Shown in pieces: positions 16,517-26,349 of a stretch of DNA of 64,000 nucleotides; within the stretch, counting starts at the first letter, position 1; every line of letters starts with the position of its first letter. Source of the DNA: Marinobacter iranensis (lineage in GTDB: Bacteria > Pseudomonadota > Gammaproteobacteria > Pseudomonadales > Oleiphilaceae). The stretch is taken from positions 1-64,000 of the forward strand of contig NZ_JANCMW010000016.1 in NCBI RefSeq assembly GCF_029207565.1. Direction: 5' to 3'. The position numbers were made by a program, and so were the translations under genes. The notes beneath the pieces are model-generated. The model saw only the letters and a list, made by a program, of their open reading frames with translations, did not search any database and was not told the DNA's origin.

Positions 16517-17386
16517 ATGGAAACCACTACCACTGAAAACAACCCCCTGTTCTGGCGGGACGCCCGCATGTCCCATGTGGAGTTGCGCAAGGTCGCGGAT
16601 GGTCGCAAGGTCTGCTATGCCCCTCACAGCCACACCCAATGGTCGATCGGCGCCATCACCAGGGGCAAGAGCACGTTTCAGTACCGGACGGATCATTACA
16701 GGATTCATGCTGGTGATCTTGTGCTGATGAATCCGGAATGGGTTCACGCCTGCAATCCCATCGACAATCAGCCGTGGGCGTACCTGATGCTGTATGTGGA
16801 TACCGGGTGGCTGACGGATTTGCGGTTCCGGGCGGGCTTGTTGCCACAGCCTGAGTGGCAGGATATCTCTACGGCCACGATATCGGATCCACTCTGGTAT
16901 GAACGCTATTGCCGCATGGCGGACTGCCTTCTTGATCCCCATCGAGATCTGCTGGACAAGCAAACGGAGGTGGTGGAGTTCCTGTCAGACCTGATGCATG
17001 AGCTGGCAAGGCAGCCGGAGGTGCGGGAACCAAAGGCACCACAGGCTCTGGTGGCGCTGGCCCACTATCTGGATGACCACGCGGCTGAAGACCTCTCGCT
17101 GGATACTCTTTGCGAAATCTCGGGTTACAGCGCAGGCCACCTGATTCGCGCGTTCAGGCAATATTTTGGCCTTACGCCCCATGCCTATCTTGTAAACCGG
17201 CGCATACAACTCGGGCGCTGTGAATTAAAGAACGGCGTGCCCATTGCTGAAGCGGCCCTGAACGCAGGCTTTGCAGATCAGCCACACTTCCAGCGCGCCT
17301 TCAAGCGGCTGATGGCGGCAACCCCGAACCAGTACCGGCGCCCCTCATCCGATCACGAGATACAGGCAACTGGCGGCGAGCAGTAA
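16517..17386 (+). CDS. AraC family regulator (cupin sensor)
   Basis: The 289-residue protein has an N-terminal AraC-type cupin (YAPHSHTQWSIGAITRGKST, then GDLVLMNPEWVHACNP) and two C-terminal helix-turn-helix units, LSLDTLCEISGYSAGHLIRA and IAEAALNAGFADQPHFQRAF, ending at TPNQYR. The ATG at 16517 follows AGGAC and is preferred to a TTG 33 bases upstream. Its last 42 bases overlap the end of a converging LysE-type exporter gene. AraC regulators in this arrangement commonly control the adjacent exporter. Confidence 0.9.
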   Translation: METTTTENNPLFWRDARMSHVELRKVADGRKVCYAPHSHTQWSIGAITRGKSTFQYRTDHYRIHAGDLVLMNPEWVHACNPIDNQPWAYLMLYVDTGWLTDLRFRAGLLPQPEWQDISTATISDPLWYERYCRMADCLLDPHRDLLDKQTEVVEFLSDLMHELARQPEVREPKAPQALVALAHYLDDHAAEDLSLDTLCEISGYSAGHLIRAFRQYFGLTPHAYLVNRRIQLGRCELKNGVPIAEAALNAGFADQPHFQRAFKRLMAATPNQYRRPSSDHEIQATGGEQ

Positions 17387-17938
17387 GGCGAGTGTCCGGT
17401 TTACGGTAACCAGCACCACTGGCCGCTGAACATACCGGCGCAGGAAGGCACCGGCGTATACCCAGCAGGCCAGCGACAGCCAGCAGATGGGCAGGTACAG
17501 GCTGGCGAATAGCAGAATCTGTTGCAGGTCGTTGGCGCTGGTGTACGCACCGATACCGGAAGCCGAGGCCAGCCAGGCCTTGGGGTTGAGCCACTGCATC
17601 AGTGCCCCCGTGCCGAAGCCGGGCGCCTTGTCAGTGCCATTCTCTGGCAAGTGGCCACTGTCCATGGCCAGCTTCACGCTCAGGTAAAGCAGGAAGGCAA
17701 CGCCGCCCCACCGCAGCAACTCCTCGACCACAGGCACCATCGTCAGCAGCGAGTAAAGCCCTAATCCCACGGCAATGAACAATGCGATGAAGCCAAGCGT
17801 CGCCCCGGTGACAAAGATCAGTCCCCGGGAAACCGGATAACGGGTACCGCTGCTCAGGCAGACAAGGTTGACCGGCCCCGGGGATATGGAGGCCGCCAAG
17901 GCAAAGGCGGACATGGGCAGAATCAGGGAAAGGCTCAT
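17345..17938 (-). CDS. LysE/RhtB family amino-acid exporter
   Basis: The 197-residue inner-membrane protein has about six transmembrane helices and the family signature SISPGPVNLVCLSSGTRYPV near the N-terminus, followed by LIFVTGATLGFIALFIAVGL and the conserved GALMQWLNPKAWLASASGIG loop. Members export amino acids or their analogues; the substrate is not predictable. It converges on and overlaps its probable AraC regulator by 42 bases. An inverted repeat at 17993-18046 lies just upstream of its start. Confidence 0.9.
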   Translation of the reverse strand: MSLSLILPMSAFALAASISPGPVNLVCLSSGTRYPVSRGLIFVTGATLGFIALFIAVGLGLYSLLTMVPVVEELLRWGGVAFLLYLSVKLAMDSGHLPENGTDKAPGFGTGALMQWLNPKAWLASASGIGAYTSANDLQQILLFASLYLPICWLSLACWVYAGAFLRRYVQRPVVLVTVNRTLALLLAASCLYLVIG

Positions 17939-17992
17939 GGGTGGTATTCTCCGTTCAGGCTTAGAAGCGGAGTTTGCCCTGAACGTGGGTAT

Positions 17993-18046
17993 GGGTATTG
18001 AACAAAATTGAGGTTACCCCGACCTTCCGTGGCCTGTTCAATACCC
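17993..18046. repeat. Long inverted repeat upstream of the LysE gene
   Basis: GGGTATTGAAC (17993-18003) and GTTCAATACCC (18036-18046) are perfect 11-bp arms separated by 32 bases. The repeat lies about 55 bases upstream of the exporter start, so it could be a regulator site. It could also fold in a methyltransferase read-through transcript. Confidence 0.45.
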
Positions 18047-18050
18047 CCAG

Positions 18051-18070
18051 CCGGGAGATCATACTCCCGG
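18051..18070 (-). terminator. Short GC-rich hairpin after the methyltransferase gene
   Basis: CCGGGAG (18051-18057) and CTCCCGG (18064-18070) form a 7-bp stem with a 6-base loop, 17 bases past the methyltransferase stop. There is no T-run, so intrinsic termination is uncertain. Confidence 0.35.
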
Positions 18071-18087
18071 GGCCTTCATGGCAGCTA

Positions 18088-19161
18088 TCAGGCGCGTGCT
18101 TCCAGAACGATATTGAATGGCGTCTCTGCCGCCCTGCGCACCTTCCGGAAACCTCCCTTCTTGATCACTTCCGTCAACTTGCACTCCCCCGCCTGGGCAC
18201 CAAGCGCGAGGCCGGTCTTTTGCGCCAGCGCCGTAGGAACACAGATACTGGTTGAGGCAGCGTAGAACAACCGCCCGACCGGGTTGAAGTTATCACTGAG
18301 CTCATCGGCGGCCATGGGCTCAACCACCATCCAGGTACCACCCGGCTTGAGCTTTTCAAAGACGTGCGCGGCCGTGCCGACCGGATCACCCATATCATGC
18401 AGGGCATCAAAGCAAGTCACCAGATCGAAATCGCCCTCCTCGAAATCGCTTGCGGTTGCCTGTTCAAAGCGTACCCGTTGTGGGTCCAGGCCATGCTCGT
18501 CACGATGCGCGTTGGCGTCATCAATGGAGCCCCCGTGGAAGTCATAACCGATAAACGTCGAGTTGGGAAACGCAGTTGCCATCAGCAGCGTGGAGTGGCC
18601 ATGACCGCAGCCAACATCGGCTACCCTGGCTCCGCGTTGAAGCTTTTCTACCACACCATCCAGCGCTGGTAGCCAGCTCTGGACCAGGTTGTGCACGTAA
18701 CCGGGGCGGAAGAACTTGGCCACCGCACAGAACATGCAATGTGCCTGGTCACCCCACGCGACGCCCTCACCCGTCCTGAAAGCCGCTCTCACCTTGGGTT
18801 CGTTCTCAAAGGTGGTGAAGGCGTTCTCGAAGCCCCCGATCATGTAGACCGGACTGTCTTCATCCGCGAACACCATGGCCTGCTCCGGAGGCAAACGGAA
18901 ACGTTTGGTGGCCTGATCGTAGGCCAGGTAATTCGAGGCCGCATGGTGGGCCAGCCATTCGCGTAAGTAGCGCTCGGAATAGCCGGTTCGCTCGGCAAGC
19001 TCTGAGGAGGTTGCGGGTCCTCCACTCTGCAACTCCCGATACAGGCCGAGCCGATCGCCAATCTTGACCAGCGCCGCGCTGTAAGCGCCACCGAGGTCCC
19101 CCAGAACCTGCCCCACAAAGGCATTGAGTTTGTTTTCGTCGAATACTTGAGTCGCTTCCAT
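18088..19161 (-). CDS. Class I SAM-dependent methyltransferase with winged-helix N-terminus
   Basis: The 357-residue protein has an N-terminal winged-helix/dimerisation domain (ATSSELAERTGYSERYLREW) followed by a Rossmann methyltransferase. Its SAM motif is RVADVGCGHGHSTLLMATAF, with an acidic residue in FIGYDFHGGS and post-motifs FDLVTCFDALHDMGDP and LKPGGTWMVVEP. It shares architecture with the gene at 30007, so the two are paralogues. The substrate is unknown. The AraC-type gene upstream on the same strand may regulate it. Confidence 0.87.
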   Translation of the reverse strand: MEATQVFDENKLNAFVGQVLGDLGGAYSAALVKIGDRLGLYRELQSGGPATSSELAERTGYSERYLREWLAHHAASNYLAYDQATKRFRLPPEQAMVFADEDSPVYMIGGFENAFTTFENEPKVRAAFRTGEGVAWGDQAHCMFCAVAKFFRPGYVHNLVQSWLPALDGVVEKLQRGARVADVGCGHGHSTLLMATAFPNSTFIGYDFHGGSIDDANAHRDEHGLDPQRVRFEQATASDFEEGDFDLVTCFDALHDMGDPVGTAAHVFEKLKPGGTWMVVEPMAADELSDNFNPVGRLFYAASTSICVPTALAQKTGLALGAQAGECKLTEVIKKGGFRKVRRAAETPFNIVLEARA

Positions 19162-19272
19162 GATCTTTCTCCCGGATCTTTTAGAGGTATGAGCCTGTCG
19201 CGGCAGGCAACTCTATAGTGAGGGGGTTGGCGATCTGGCTGAATGACCAACCGCCCGGCGTGTATGACTGAT

Positions 19273-20304
19273 CTACCGAGTCTGTTGTACCGACCGCTCA
19301 CGGCGCCAGGTTGCGGGGGGCTGGCCAACGGCACGTTTGAAGGATCGGCTGAAGGCTTCTTCCGATTCGTAGCCCACTTCTTGGGCGATGGTGGCCACTT
19401 TGGCATTGCTTTCCACCAGCAGGTTGGAGGCAACCTGCATGCGCCAGCATCTCAGGTACTGCATGGGAGGCTGCCCGACCAGTTCGACAAACCGGTCCTG
19501 CAGTACCGAGCGTGAAAGACCGGCATGGCTGGAAAGCTTTTCCAGCGTCCATGGCTTTGCCGGCTGGCTGTGCATCAGGCTGAGGACCCGGCCAACATGC
19601 CTATCCCGCAGTGCCGAGAGCCATCCGGTCTCACCTATTGGCAGTGTGCTCAGATGAAGCCGAACGAGATCCACGAACATCATCTCGCTCATCCGTTCCA
19701 GGACAACTTCGCCACCGGGTCGCCCCTTGAGGGACTCCGTTTCTGCAAGTCTGGCGAGCTGTCCGGCCCAGCTGTCTTCTGATAACTCGCTGGCACAGGC
19801 GTGGATGACCTTTGGGAGTGCCGAAAGCAAGGGATTGAAAGGGCCACGATCGCAGCCCAGAAAGCCGCACAGCAATGTGGCGGTAGGTGGAGACGATTCG
19901 GTTTCAGTTCGAGGGGCTACCGGCCGAACACGCTTGTCATCTTCCTGGCGAACCATAAATGGTAAGCCGGAGCGCTGCTTCAGATTTGCAATCAGGAATG
20001 GAAGATCCGGTTCTGCTCGCAACCCGGGAACGCTGGACATCACGTGGGCATCACCGTGGGGAAAGAGAACAACATCTCCCGCGTTCATCAGGAACGGTGG
20101 TTCTCCTGTTATACCCGCCCAACAGTTACCGCCCAGTACAACGTGGTATTCCATCAGATGTTCAGACCCTGGCATGACAGCACTGGCAATCAATGCGGAA
20201 GCAGGCGCCTCGGTAACCCAGGCCCCTACACATTCAACATTGAAAAACAGTGCTCCGCGCAGGCGAACACAGCGAAGCAACCCGGAAAGCACATCCTCGC
20301 TCAT
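19273..20304 (-). CDS. AraC family regulator with cupin_6-type sensor
   Basis: The protein of about 343 residues has a long cupin-like sensor (VLGGNCWAGITGEPPFLMNA, then GDVVLFPHGDAHVM) and a C-terminal double helix-turn-helix: WTLEKLSSHAGLSRSVLQDR and VATIAQEVGYESEEAFSRSF, then KRAVGQPPATWRR. The ATG at 20304 has GGAG at a suitable distance. It precedes the methyltransferase gene on the same strand, about 110 bases away, which suggests that gene as its target. Confidence 0.88.
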   Translation of the reverse strand: MSEDVLSGLLRCVRLRGALFFNVECVGAWVTEAPASALIASAVMPGSEHLMEYHVVLGGNCWAGITGEPPFLMNAGDVVLFPHGDAHVMSSVPGLRAEPDLPFLIANLKQRSGLPFMVRQEDDKRVRPVAPRTETESSPPTATLLCGFLGCDRGPFNPLLSALPKVIHACASELSEDSWAGQLARLAETESLKGRPGGEVVLERMSEMMFVDLVRLHLSTLPIGETGWLSALRDRHVGRVLSLMHSQPAKPWTLEKLSSHAGLSRSVLQDRFVELVGQPPMQYLRCWRMQVASNLLVESNAKVATIAQEVGYESEEAFSRSFKRAVGQPPATWRRERSVQQTR

Positions 20305-20400
20305 GGTGGTTGCTCCGGTCATTATCCTGATGCGCGAATCCGCGATGGAATGTCTGATCAGATTCTATTCAAGCACAACCGGCGCAGGAAAGCGCTTTAT

Positions 20401-20442
20401 TAGTAAGGAATATACTCCACCTAGTAAGGAATATACTCCACC
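20401..20442. repeat. Perfect 21-bp tandem duplication at the end of the pirin gene
   Basis: The unit at 20401-20421 is repeated exactly at 20422-20442. In the pirin direction the first unit encodes VEYIPY and the stop codon spans the junction, so the second unit lies outside the coding region. This looks like a recent slippage or strand-exchange event. Confidence 0.9.
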
Positions 20443-21332
20443 TCATCCCCCACCACCTTCGCAAAGCGCCCTGCCCGCCAGTCTTCTCTTGCCTGGTCAA
20501 TACGTTCCTTTCGTGAGGACACGAAATTCCATTCAATAAATCGCCGCCCCAGCGGTTCGCCGCCTATCAAGGCAATGCGGGTGTCTTCCGTGGCGGTGAT
20601 GGAAACGCCCGGCTCCGGGGCAAATACCGTCATGCTGTGTGTTGGTAATTCAGAGCCATGTGCGCTCAGGGCACCTTTGGCAACATAAACCGCGCGTTCG
20701 GGTGCGTCAGGCAACGCCAGGGTCTGGCCGGGTTTGAGGATGGCTTCCAGGTAGAGGGTTTCACTGAACTGGAGTACCGGGGATGTCACACCGTAGGCGC
20801 TTCCGATCATTACACGTACCGGAACATCACCAACGTCAATCGCGGGGATGTCATCGCTTGGGTAGTGGTGGAAAGCGGGTTCGGTTTCTTCGTGTTCTTC
20901 CGGCAGGGCCAGCCAAAGCTGAAGGCCATGTAACCGTCGCTCTGTGGCGGTGCTCTCCGGGCGTTCACGTTCGGAGTGCGTGATGCCCCGGCCGGCCACC
21001 ATCAGATTGATGTCGCCGGGCCGGATCGGCTGAAGGCTGCCGACGGAATCCCGGTGCAGTATCTCGCCGTCAAACAGGTAGGTTACCGTGGCGATGCCGA
21101 TGTGGGGGTGCGGGCGCACGTTGATGCCCCCGCCTGCGGGAAAATCCGCCGGCCCCATTTCATCAAAGAATATCCAGGGGCCAACCATTTTCCGTTTGGC
21201 AGTGGGGAGAAGGCGGCGCACGGAGAAACCGCCCAGGTCCGCCACGCGTGGGCTCAGTATGATCTCAATAGCGCTGCAGGGTGCATCGATGGCATCACAG
21301 CGTTGCTCCGCAGATTGCAGTACGTTACTCAT
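20421..21332 (-). CDS. Pirin family protein
   Basis: The 303-residue bicupin has the pirin core GPWIFFDEMGPADFPAGGGI with NVRPHPHIGIATVTYLFDGE, giving the metal-binding histidines and later glutamate, then GDINLMVAGRGITHSERE. A second cupin follows and the C-terminal region carries RFIEWNFVSSRKERI. Pirins act as quercetin dioxygenases or as metal-dependent regulators; which applies here is unknown. ATG 21332 is preceded by AAAGGAG. It is divergent from the EF-hand gene. The final 21 bases are tandemly duplicated. Confidence 0.9.
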   Translation of the reverse strand: MSNVLQSAEQRCDAIDAPCSAIEIILSPRVADLGGFSVRRLLPTAKRKMVGPWIFFDEMGPADFPAGGGINVRPHPHIGIATVTYLFDGEILHRDSVGSLQPIRPGDINLMVAGRGITHSERERPESTATERRLHGLQLWLALPEEHEETEPAFHHYPSDDIPAIDVGDVPVRVMIGSAYGVTSPVLQFSETLYLEAILKPGQTLALPDAPERAVYVAKGALSAHGSELPTHSMTVFAPEPGVSITATEDTRIALIGGEPLGRRFIEWNFVSSRKERIDQAREDWRAGRFAKVVGDEVEYIPY

Positions 21333-21412
21333 GGCTTCGCTCCTTTGCAGGTAAACCACACATTAAATAGTGGCAATTGTGCCCCTGGGGCCTTGAAGGT
21401 ACTCCCAGCAAT

Positions 21413-21486
21413 CCTAAGACATGGCCTTAGGGGAGGCTTATTCGTTAATCGCCCCCCTGTAGTATATTTTTCTATTTTAAAAATAT
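21413..21486. promoter_or_regulatory. Two inverted repeats between pirin and EF-hand genes
   Basis: CCTAAG (21413-21418) with CTTAGG (21426-21431), and ATATTTTT (21464-21471) with AAAAATAT (21479-21486), lie in the shared divergent promoter region. The second lies directly before the EF-hand ribosome binding site and could fold in its leader. Either could be an operator. Confidence 0.35.
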
Positions 21487-21502
21487 AGAGAAGGAGCACG
21501 TT

Positions 21503-21874
21503 ATGAAAGCTCAATTGACGACACTTCTCGCACTATCTTTAGCCAGTTCCATGTCATTGGCGGGAACCAGCTTTACATTCCAGGACGCCAATGATGACGG
21601 TAAAATTTCGAAGGACGAGTACTACAGCACGTTGAGCGATGCTGGTGTTTACTCAGACTGGGATCTCGACAACGATGGTTTCATCAACGAGACCGAGTTT
21701 GACGAAGTCGGCTTTGACTACGATTTCGCAACTTGGGACGTTGACGACAATAACTATCTGGACGCTGGCGAGATCTACGATAGTTATTATGACACCTATG
21801 ACGACGATGAAAGTGGTCATTGGAACGTTGGAGAGTGGGACGACGCAGGTGACGAAGGCTACTTTGATGTTTAA
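21503..21874 (+). CDS. Secreted EF-hand calcium-binding protein
   Basis: The 123-residue protein has a signal peptide (MKAQLTTLLALSLASSMSLA) and a very acidic mature part. There are two canonical EF-hand loops (DANDDGKISKDE and DLDNDGFINETE) and two degenerate ones (DVDDNNYLDAGE and DDDESGHWNVGE). It probably binds calcium in the periplasm or outside the cell. AGAAGGAG precedes the ATG. Its role is unknown; there is no secretion gene nearby. Confidence 0.85.
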   Translation: MKAQLTTLLALSLASSMSLAGTSFTFQDANDDGKISKDEYYSTLSDAGVYSDWDLDNDGFINETEFDEVGFDYDFATWDVDDNNYLDAGEIYDSYYDTYDDDESGHWNVGEWDDAGDEGYFDV

Positions 21875-21916
21875 GCTCCTGTAGCCCTTTCCCTCACCAC
21901 CACGGTGAGTTCACTT

Positions 21917-21959
21917 CCCGGCTTGGCGGGGGCCGGTTTCATCCGGTTCCGAAGCCGGG
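21917..21959. terminator. Possible bidirectional hairpin between EF-hand and RND genes
   Basis: CCCGGCTT (21917-21924) pairs with AAGCCGGG (21952-21959), with an inner CCGG/CCGG pairing. It lies between two converging genes. No T-run follows on either strand, so it is only a candidate. Confidence 0.3.
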
Positions 21960-21992
21960 GAGCTCTATTTCCCGGAAGCCCCACCCAGAGAC

Positions 21993-24900
21993 CTAACCCG
22001 TAGCGTCAAAAACCCTCCGAGGCACCAAACACGCCTTCAGATCCTCCAGCACCAGGTAAAGGCATGGCACCAGGAACAGGATCAGCGCCGTGGCGAACAC
22101 GATGCCGAAACCCAGGGAGACCGCCATGGGGATCAGGTAGGTGGCCTGCAGGGAAGTTTCAGTAATGATCGGCGTCAGTCCACCGAAGGTGGTGAGCGTG
22201 GTCAGGACGATGGGCCGGAAACGGCGCAGGCCCGCCTCGTAGATGGCCTGTGCCGGGCCCAGCCGGTCGCGTTGCCGGTTGGCGTAGGACACCATGATCA
22301 GCGAGTCGTTCACCACCACGCCAGAGAGCGCGACAATACCCATGATACTGACCAGCGACAGCTCCATCCCGAGGATCATGTGGCCGATGATGGCACCAAC
22401 AGCGCCGAATGGAATGGCCAGCATGACCACCAGCGGTTGCAGGTAATTGCCAAAAGCAATCGCCAGCAACGCGAAGATAGCCCCCATGGCCAGACCGAAT
22501 CCCCCCCAAAGAGCAGCAGTGGAATCGCGCAAATCGGCCTGACTGCCCTGGAAGGTCCAGGTAAGCCCCGGGAAATCCGCCCGCAGCTGCGGCAGTATGT
22601 CAGTCTGGATTACGTCAAGGACCTGGCTCGTCGCGGATTTGGGCTGCACGTCGGTGCCCACGGTAATCACCCGCCGGCCATCGCGACGGTCAATAGAACG
22701 GAGAGATTCGGACACCTTTACCTCGGCAACATCCATCAGAGGTACTTCCTGGCCGTCGCTCATGCGGATCACGAAGTTATCCAGGTAATACAGATCTTCC
22801 CGCTGGTAATCCGGTAGCATCACCCGCACTTCGTTTTCGTTGATACCTCGCAACTGACGCAGGGCAATGCTGCCATAGAAGGCGTCCCGCAGTTGCCGGC
22901 CCACCTCGGCACCGGTCAGGCCTAGCGCCCTGCCCTCATCAGTCAGGCTGATATCAAACTGGGGTTTGCCAGTGGTGTAATTGTCATTGACGTTTCGGGT
23001 CTGGCCGAGCTGTTTCAGTTCGTCGACAAAACGCCGGCTGGCGCGTGCAAGAATGTCGATATTGGTGTGGCTCAGGTCCACGCTGATGTCATCACGCCAG
23101 CCGCCGGGACCCTGTTCCGCCTCAAAGGTAATCTGGTCGACGCCCCTGAAATCACCGAGTTCGGTCCGCCAGAGCTCAATGATCTGATTAACCGTCATGT
23201 TGCGCTCGTCTGCCGGGAGGAGCACAAGCTCCACGTCGATGGATTGCTGGCCTCGCACATTGGTTTTAATACCTTCCACATCTCGGGAGAGGTTATGTTC
23301 CTCAAACAGCCGCTGGGTATCACGGGTAATGGCCATCGCCAACTCTCCAGCCTGGCGTGAGGTAGTGCCCACCGGCAGCCGTACCGCAGCTTCAATTTCA
23401 TCGGCTGGTGCCTCAGGCATCATGATCATGCCCATGTGGTCACTGATGGCGTATGCCCCTGACACAACCATGATGGTGAGTGCCGCAGAGAGTGTTATGT
23501 AGCGGAATCGCAAAGCCAGATCCAGCAGTGGCCGGTAAACCCGGTTCACCACTGCTTCAAACCCGCCGGAAAACACCCGCTGTATACCGTGCATCCAGTG
23601 GCCGTAAATGGTGACACTGCCCCGGCCGCTGTGGGCCAGATGGGCCGGTAGTATGAACAAGGCTTCCACAAGCGAAAGGGCCAATACGAGAATGACCACC
23701 ATACCCAGCGGCCACCAGAACTTGCCGGTGGTACCCGGGATGAACAACAGGGGCAGGAAGGCAACGATATTGGTGAGTATGCTGAAGGTGACTGGGCCGG
23801 CAATGTCCTTTGCACCCTTGATGGCCGCCTCCATGAAGCCCATACCCTCCTCCCGGTACTCGTAGATGTTCTCACCCACCACGATGGCGTCGTCCACCAC
23901 AATTCCCAACACCATCAGGAAGCCGAACATGGAGATCATGTTGATGCTGACGTCCATCGCCGGCAGAAACAGCACGCTACCAACAAAAGAGATCGTCATG
24001 CCCATCATGATCCAGAACGCCAGCCGGTATTCCAGGAACAGGCTGAGGATCACCAGTACGATGACCATGGCCATGATGCCGTTCTCGATCAGCATGTCCA
24101 TCCTGTTTTCGAAGTGTTCAGCCCGGTTGCTGTCTATGCGCACCTGGACGGCATCCGGCAGCGTCACTTTCAGTTCCGCAATCACCTGTTTGACCGAATC
24201 GGCAATGTCCAGGGGCGACTGATCGCCAGTGCGGAAGAGCTCAATCTCTACCGAGGGTTGGCCGTTGAAGCGAGAGTGGAAACCGCCCTCCTCAAAGCCA
24301 TCCCGAACCGTCGCAATATCACCAAGGGTGACTGAGCCGCCCGAGGCGGCATTGAGGATCACAATATCTTCGAAGGCCTCTGCCCACTGTTTCTGGGCCT
24401 TTAGTCTCAGCAGTATGTCGCCGTTTGACGTGGCCATAGAGCCAGCCGGAATGTCTTCACTGGACTGCTCCACCAGGTTTGCCACGTCAGACAGGGTCAG
24501 GTTGTACTTGCGCAATGTCTCTTGGGAAATTTTAACGCTGGTCACGTAGGCTGGCACGTCCCCGATAACAGCCTGGGTTATGGCGTCTTCCGATAGCAAT
24601 CGGTTACGAACCTGTTCTCCTAGCTGGCGTAACGTCCAGATGTCCACATCACCGTAGAGGGTGAGCTCCATGACATCCCGGGTTGGCGTCACCAACGAAA
24701 TTTCAGGCTCCTCGGCCTGTTCCGGGAAGGTTCGGACGCCATCGACCGCCTGTTCTATGTCCTGCAGGGCCTGCATCCGATTGCTTCCGGGAACCAGTTC
24801 GAGCTGGATGGTGCCACTGCCCTCCCGCGCCGTGGAGGTCATTTCCTGAATGCTCTGAATGCCCTGGACGGCCTCTTCCACCGGCAGGAGTATGCCTTGC

Positions 24901-25109
24901 TCCACTTCCTCAGGCGCGGCCCCCGGATAACTGACCGTGATCTGGACAATATCCAACTGGAACTGAGGGAAGACCTCTTTCTGCACCTGCGTGGCCATCC
25001 AGAAACCACCGGCCAGCAGCAGGATCATCATCAGGTTGGCGGCGACGGAATTGCGGGCCATCCATTCAATGGGGCCAACCCAGCCCTGGCGTCTGGGCTC
25101 GTCACTCAT
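21993..25109 (-). CDS. RND efflux transporter, inner-membrane permease
   Basis: The protein of about 1038 residues is an AcrB/MdtB-type proton-driven permease with twelve transmembrane helices and two large periplasmic loops. The N-terminal helix is [20 protein letters not shown]. Helix 4 carries the paired aspartates of proton relay in [18 protein letters not shown]. The second half shows [23 protein letters not shown] 25109 overlaps the adaptor stop by eight bases. It is the last gene of a three-gene operon with adaptor and outer-membrane channel. Substrates are unknown but hydrophobic drugs or lipids are usual. Confidence 0.93.
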   Translation of the reverse strand: MSDEPRRQGWVGPIEWMARNSVAANLMMILLLAGGFWMATQVQKEVFPQFQLDIVQITVSYPGAAPEEVEQGILLPVEEAVQGIQSIQEMTSTAREGSGTIQLELVPGSNRMQALQDIEQAVDGVRTFPEQAEEPEISLVTPTRDVMELTLYGDVDIWTLRQLGEQVRNRLLSEDAITQAVIGDVPAYVTSVKISQETLRKYNLTLSDVANLVEQSSEDIPAGSMATSNGDILLRLKAQKQWAEAFEDIVILNAASGGSVTLGDIATVRDGFEEGGFHSRFNGQPSVEIELFRTGDQSPLDIADSVKQVIAELKVTLPDAVQVRIDSNRAEHFENRMDMLIENGIMAMVIVLVILSLFLEYRLAFWIMMGMTISFVGSVLFLPAMDVSINMISMFGFLMVLGIVVDDAIVVGENIYEYREEGMGFMEAAIKGAKDIAGPVTFSILTNIVAFLPLLFIPGTTGKFWWPLGMVVILVLALSLVEALFILPAHLAHSGRGSVTIYGHWMHGIQRVFSGGFEAVVNRVYRPLLDLALRFRYITLSAALTIMVVSGAYAISDHMGMIMMPEAPADEIEAAVRLPVGTTSRQAGELAMAITRDTQRLFEEHNLSRDVEGIKTNVRGQQSIDVELVLLPADERNMTVNQIIELWRTELGDFRGVDQITFEAEQGPGGWRDDISVDLSHTNIDILARASRRFVDELKQLGQTRNVNDNYTTGKPQFDISLTDEGRALGLTGAEVGRQLRDAFYGSIALRQLRGINENEVRVMLPDYQREDLYYLDNFVIRMSDGQEVPLMDVAEVKVSESLRSIDRRDGRRVITVGTDVQPKSATSQVLDVIQTDILPQLRADFPGLTWTFQGSQADLRDSTAALWGGFGLAMGAIFALLAIAFGNYLQPLVVMLAIPFGAVGAIIGHMILGMELSLVSIMGIVALSGVVVNDSLIMVSYANRQRDRLGPAQAIYEAGLRRFRPIVLTTLTTFGGLTPIITETSLQATYLIPMAVSLGFGIVFATALILFLVPCLYLVLEDLKACLVPRRVFDATG

Positions 25110-26349
25110 TGCGATCACCCCGCTCAGACTCGCCTTCCTCTTGATCGCCCTCCAGCCTCAACCGGGCACCGCTAACAACGGACGCCAGATCAGTGGTGAT
25201 CACTTTGTCTCCACTATCCAGGCCGGTGCGGATGAAGGCGTACTCTTCATTCTGAAAGGCGATTTCCACATCGCGAATTGCTAGTTTGCGGTCCTCCATC
25301 ACCCATACGGTGTTGCTGCGTCGGAGCAGGTTTCGCTCAAGCCTTACGACATCCACCAGGGCCCGGCCTGCTATCTCAGCCCTCACAAAAGTGCCGAGAA
25401 TCAGTGGTGGCGCGCCTGCGGCCTCTTCCAGGGCGAGCGGATCCTCTACCGTGATCAGAACCCTGGCCATGCGGGCGTTGGTATCCAGTTCACCGACAAG
25501 CTGTGTCAGTTGGCCTTCTCGCGTCTGCCCGGCGGGCCAGACGGTATCGTGAAAAAGAGTAACGGGTGCAGCGGGGCTACCCGGGGCCTCCTTGAAGGTC
25601 AGCCAGCGGAGTTTTGATAATGGGACCGTCGCTTCCACCCAGTATTGCCCGATTCCGACCAACCGGCCAAGAGACTGGCCGACACTGACTTGCGACCCCA
25701 GGGCGACCTCCCGGCTGAGCACCTGAGCCGGGAATGGTGCGCGGATCCGGGTTCGGGCCAGGGCGAGCTCTGCCTGCTGTACCGCAGCAGCTGCTGCGGA
25801 AACCCGGGCCCGTGCCTGCTCCAGCTGTGGCTTTCGGAGGATCAGTGCCTGGTTGGCGGTCTTGATGTCTTCACCCAGCAGCTCGAATTCCTGCCGCGCG
25901 ACCGCTTGTTGTCCCTGCTCAATCTCAAGCTCGGCACGGGCCTGCTGAAGCTCACTGCGTCTTTGCTGCAAGGTTGCCTGATAGTCAGCCGGTTCGATTC
26001 GCAGCAATTCCCCGCCTTTCTCAACGTGGCGGCCCGGTGTAAAGGCATCCGCCTGGTAGATGATCTCGCCACTTACCTGGGAACCGAGTGTGATTTCCCG
26101 GGCCGGAACCACCTGCCCCATTACTTCCACAGTGGGTGTGAAGCGCCCGCGGGTTACGGACTGAACATCCACCAGCATGGCCGTTTCCCGGGCAGTGTCA
26201 GAGCGGGTGGCAGAGGGCTCCGTCTTGAAGATCAGCCAGATCAGGGCAACGCCCACCAGTACAATCATCAGCGACACGAACACGGTTTTCAGTGGGCCGG
26301 CCTTGCCTCGTTCGGGACGGACTGCATTCTCATCGATGGGTTGGCTCAT
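25102..26349 (-). CDS. RND efflux periplasmic adaptor (membrane fusion protein)
   Basis: The 415-residue protein has one N-terminal membrane anchor ([19 protein letters not shown]), a lipoyl half-motif around [20 protein letters not shown], a long alpha-helical hairpin (about residues 120-210, with many Q, A, E and R residues) and beta-barrel/membrane-proximal domains. This is the layout of HlyD/AcrA adaptors that bridge the permease and outer-membrane channel. It overlaps the channel gene by four bases and the permease by eight, implying translational coupling. Confidence 0.92.
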   Translation of the reverse strand: MSQPIDENAVRPERGKAGPLKTVFVSLMIVLVGVALIWLIFKTEPSATRSDTARETAMLVDVQSVTRGRFTPTVEVMGQVVPAREITLGSQVSGEIIYQADAFTPGRHVEKGGELLRIEPADYQATLQQRRSELQQARAELEIEQGQQAVARQEFELLGEDIKTANQALILRKPQLEQARARVSAAAAAVQQAELALARTRIRAPFPAQVLSREVALGSQVSVGQSLGRLVGIGQYWVEATVPLSKLRWLTFKEAPGSPAAPVTLFHDTVWPAGQTREGQLTQLVGELDTNARMARVLITVEDPLALEEAAGAPPLILGTFVRAEIAGRALVDVVRLERNLLRRSNTVWVMEDRKLAIRDVEIAFQNEEYAFIRTGLDSGDKVITTDLASVVSGARLRLEGDQEEGESERGDRNE

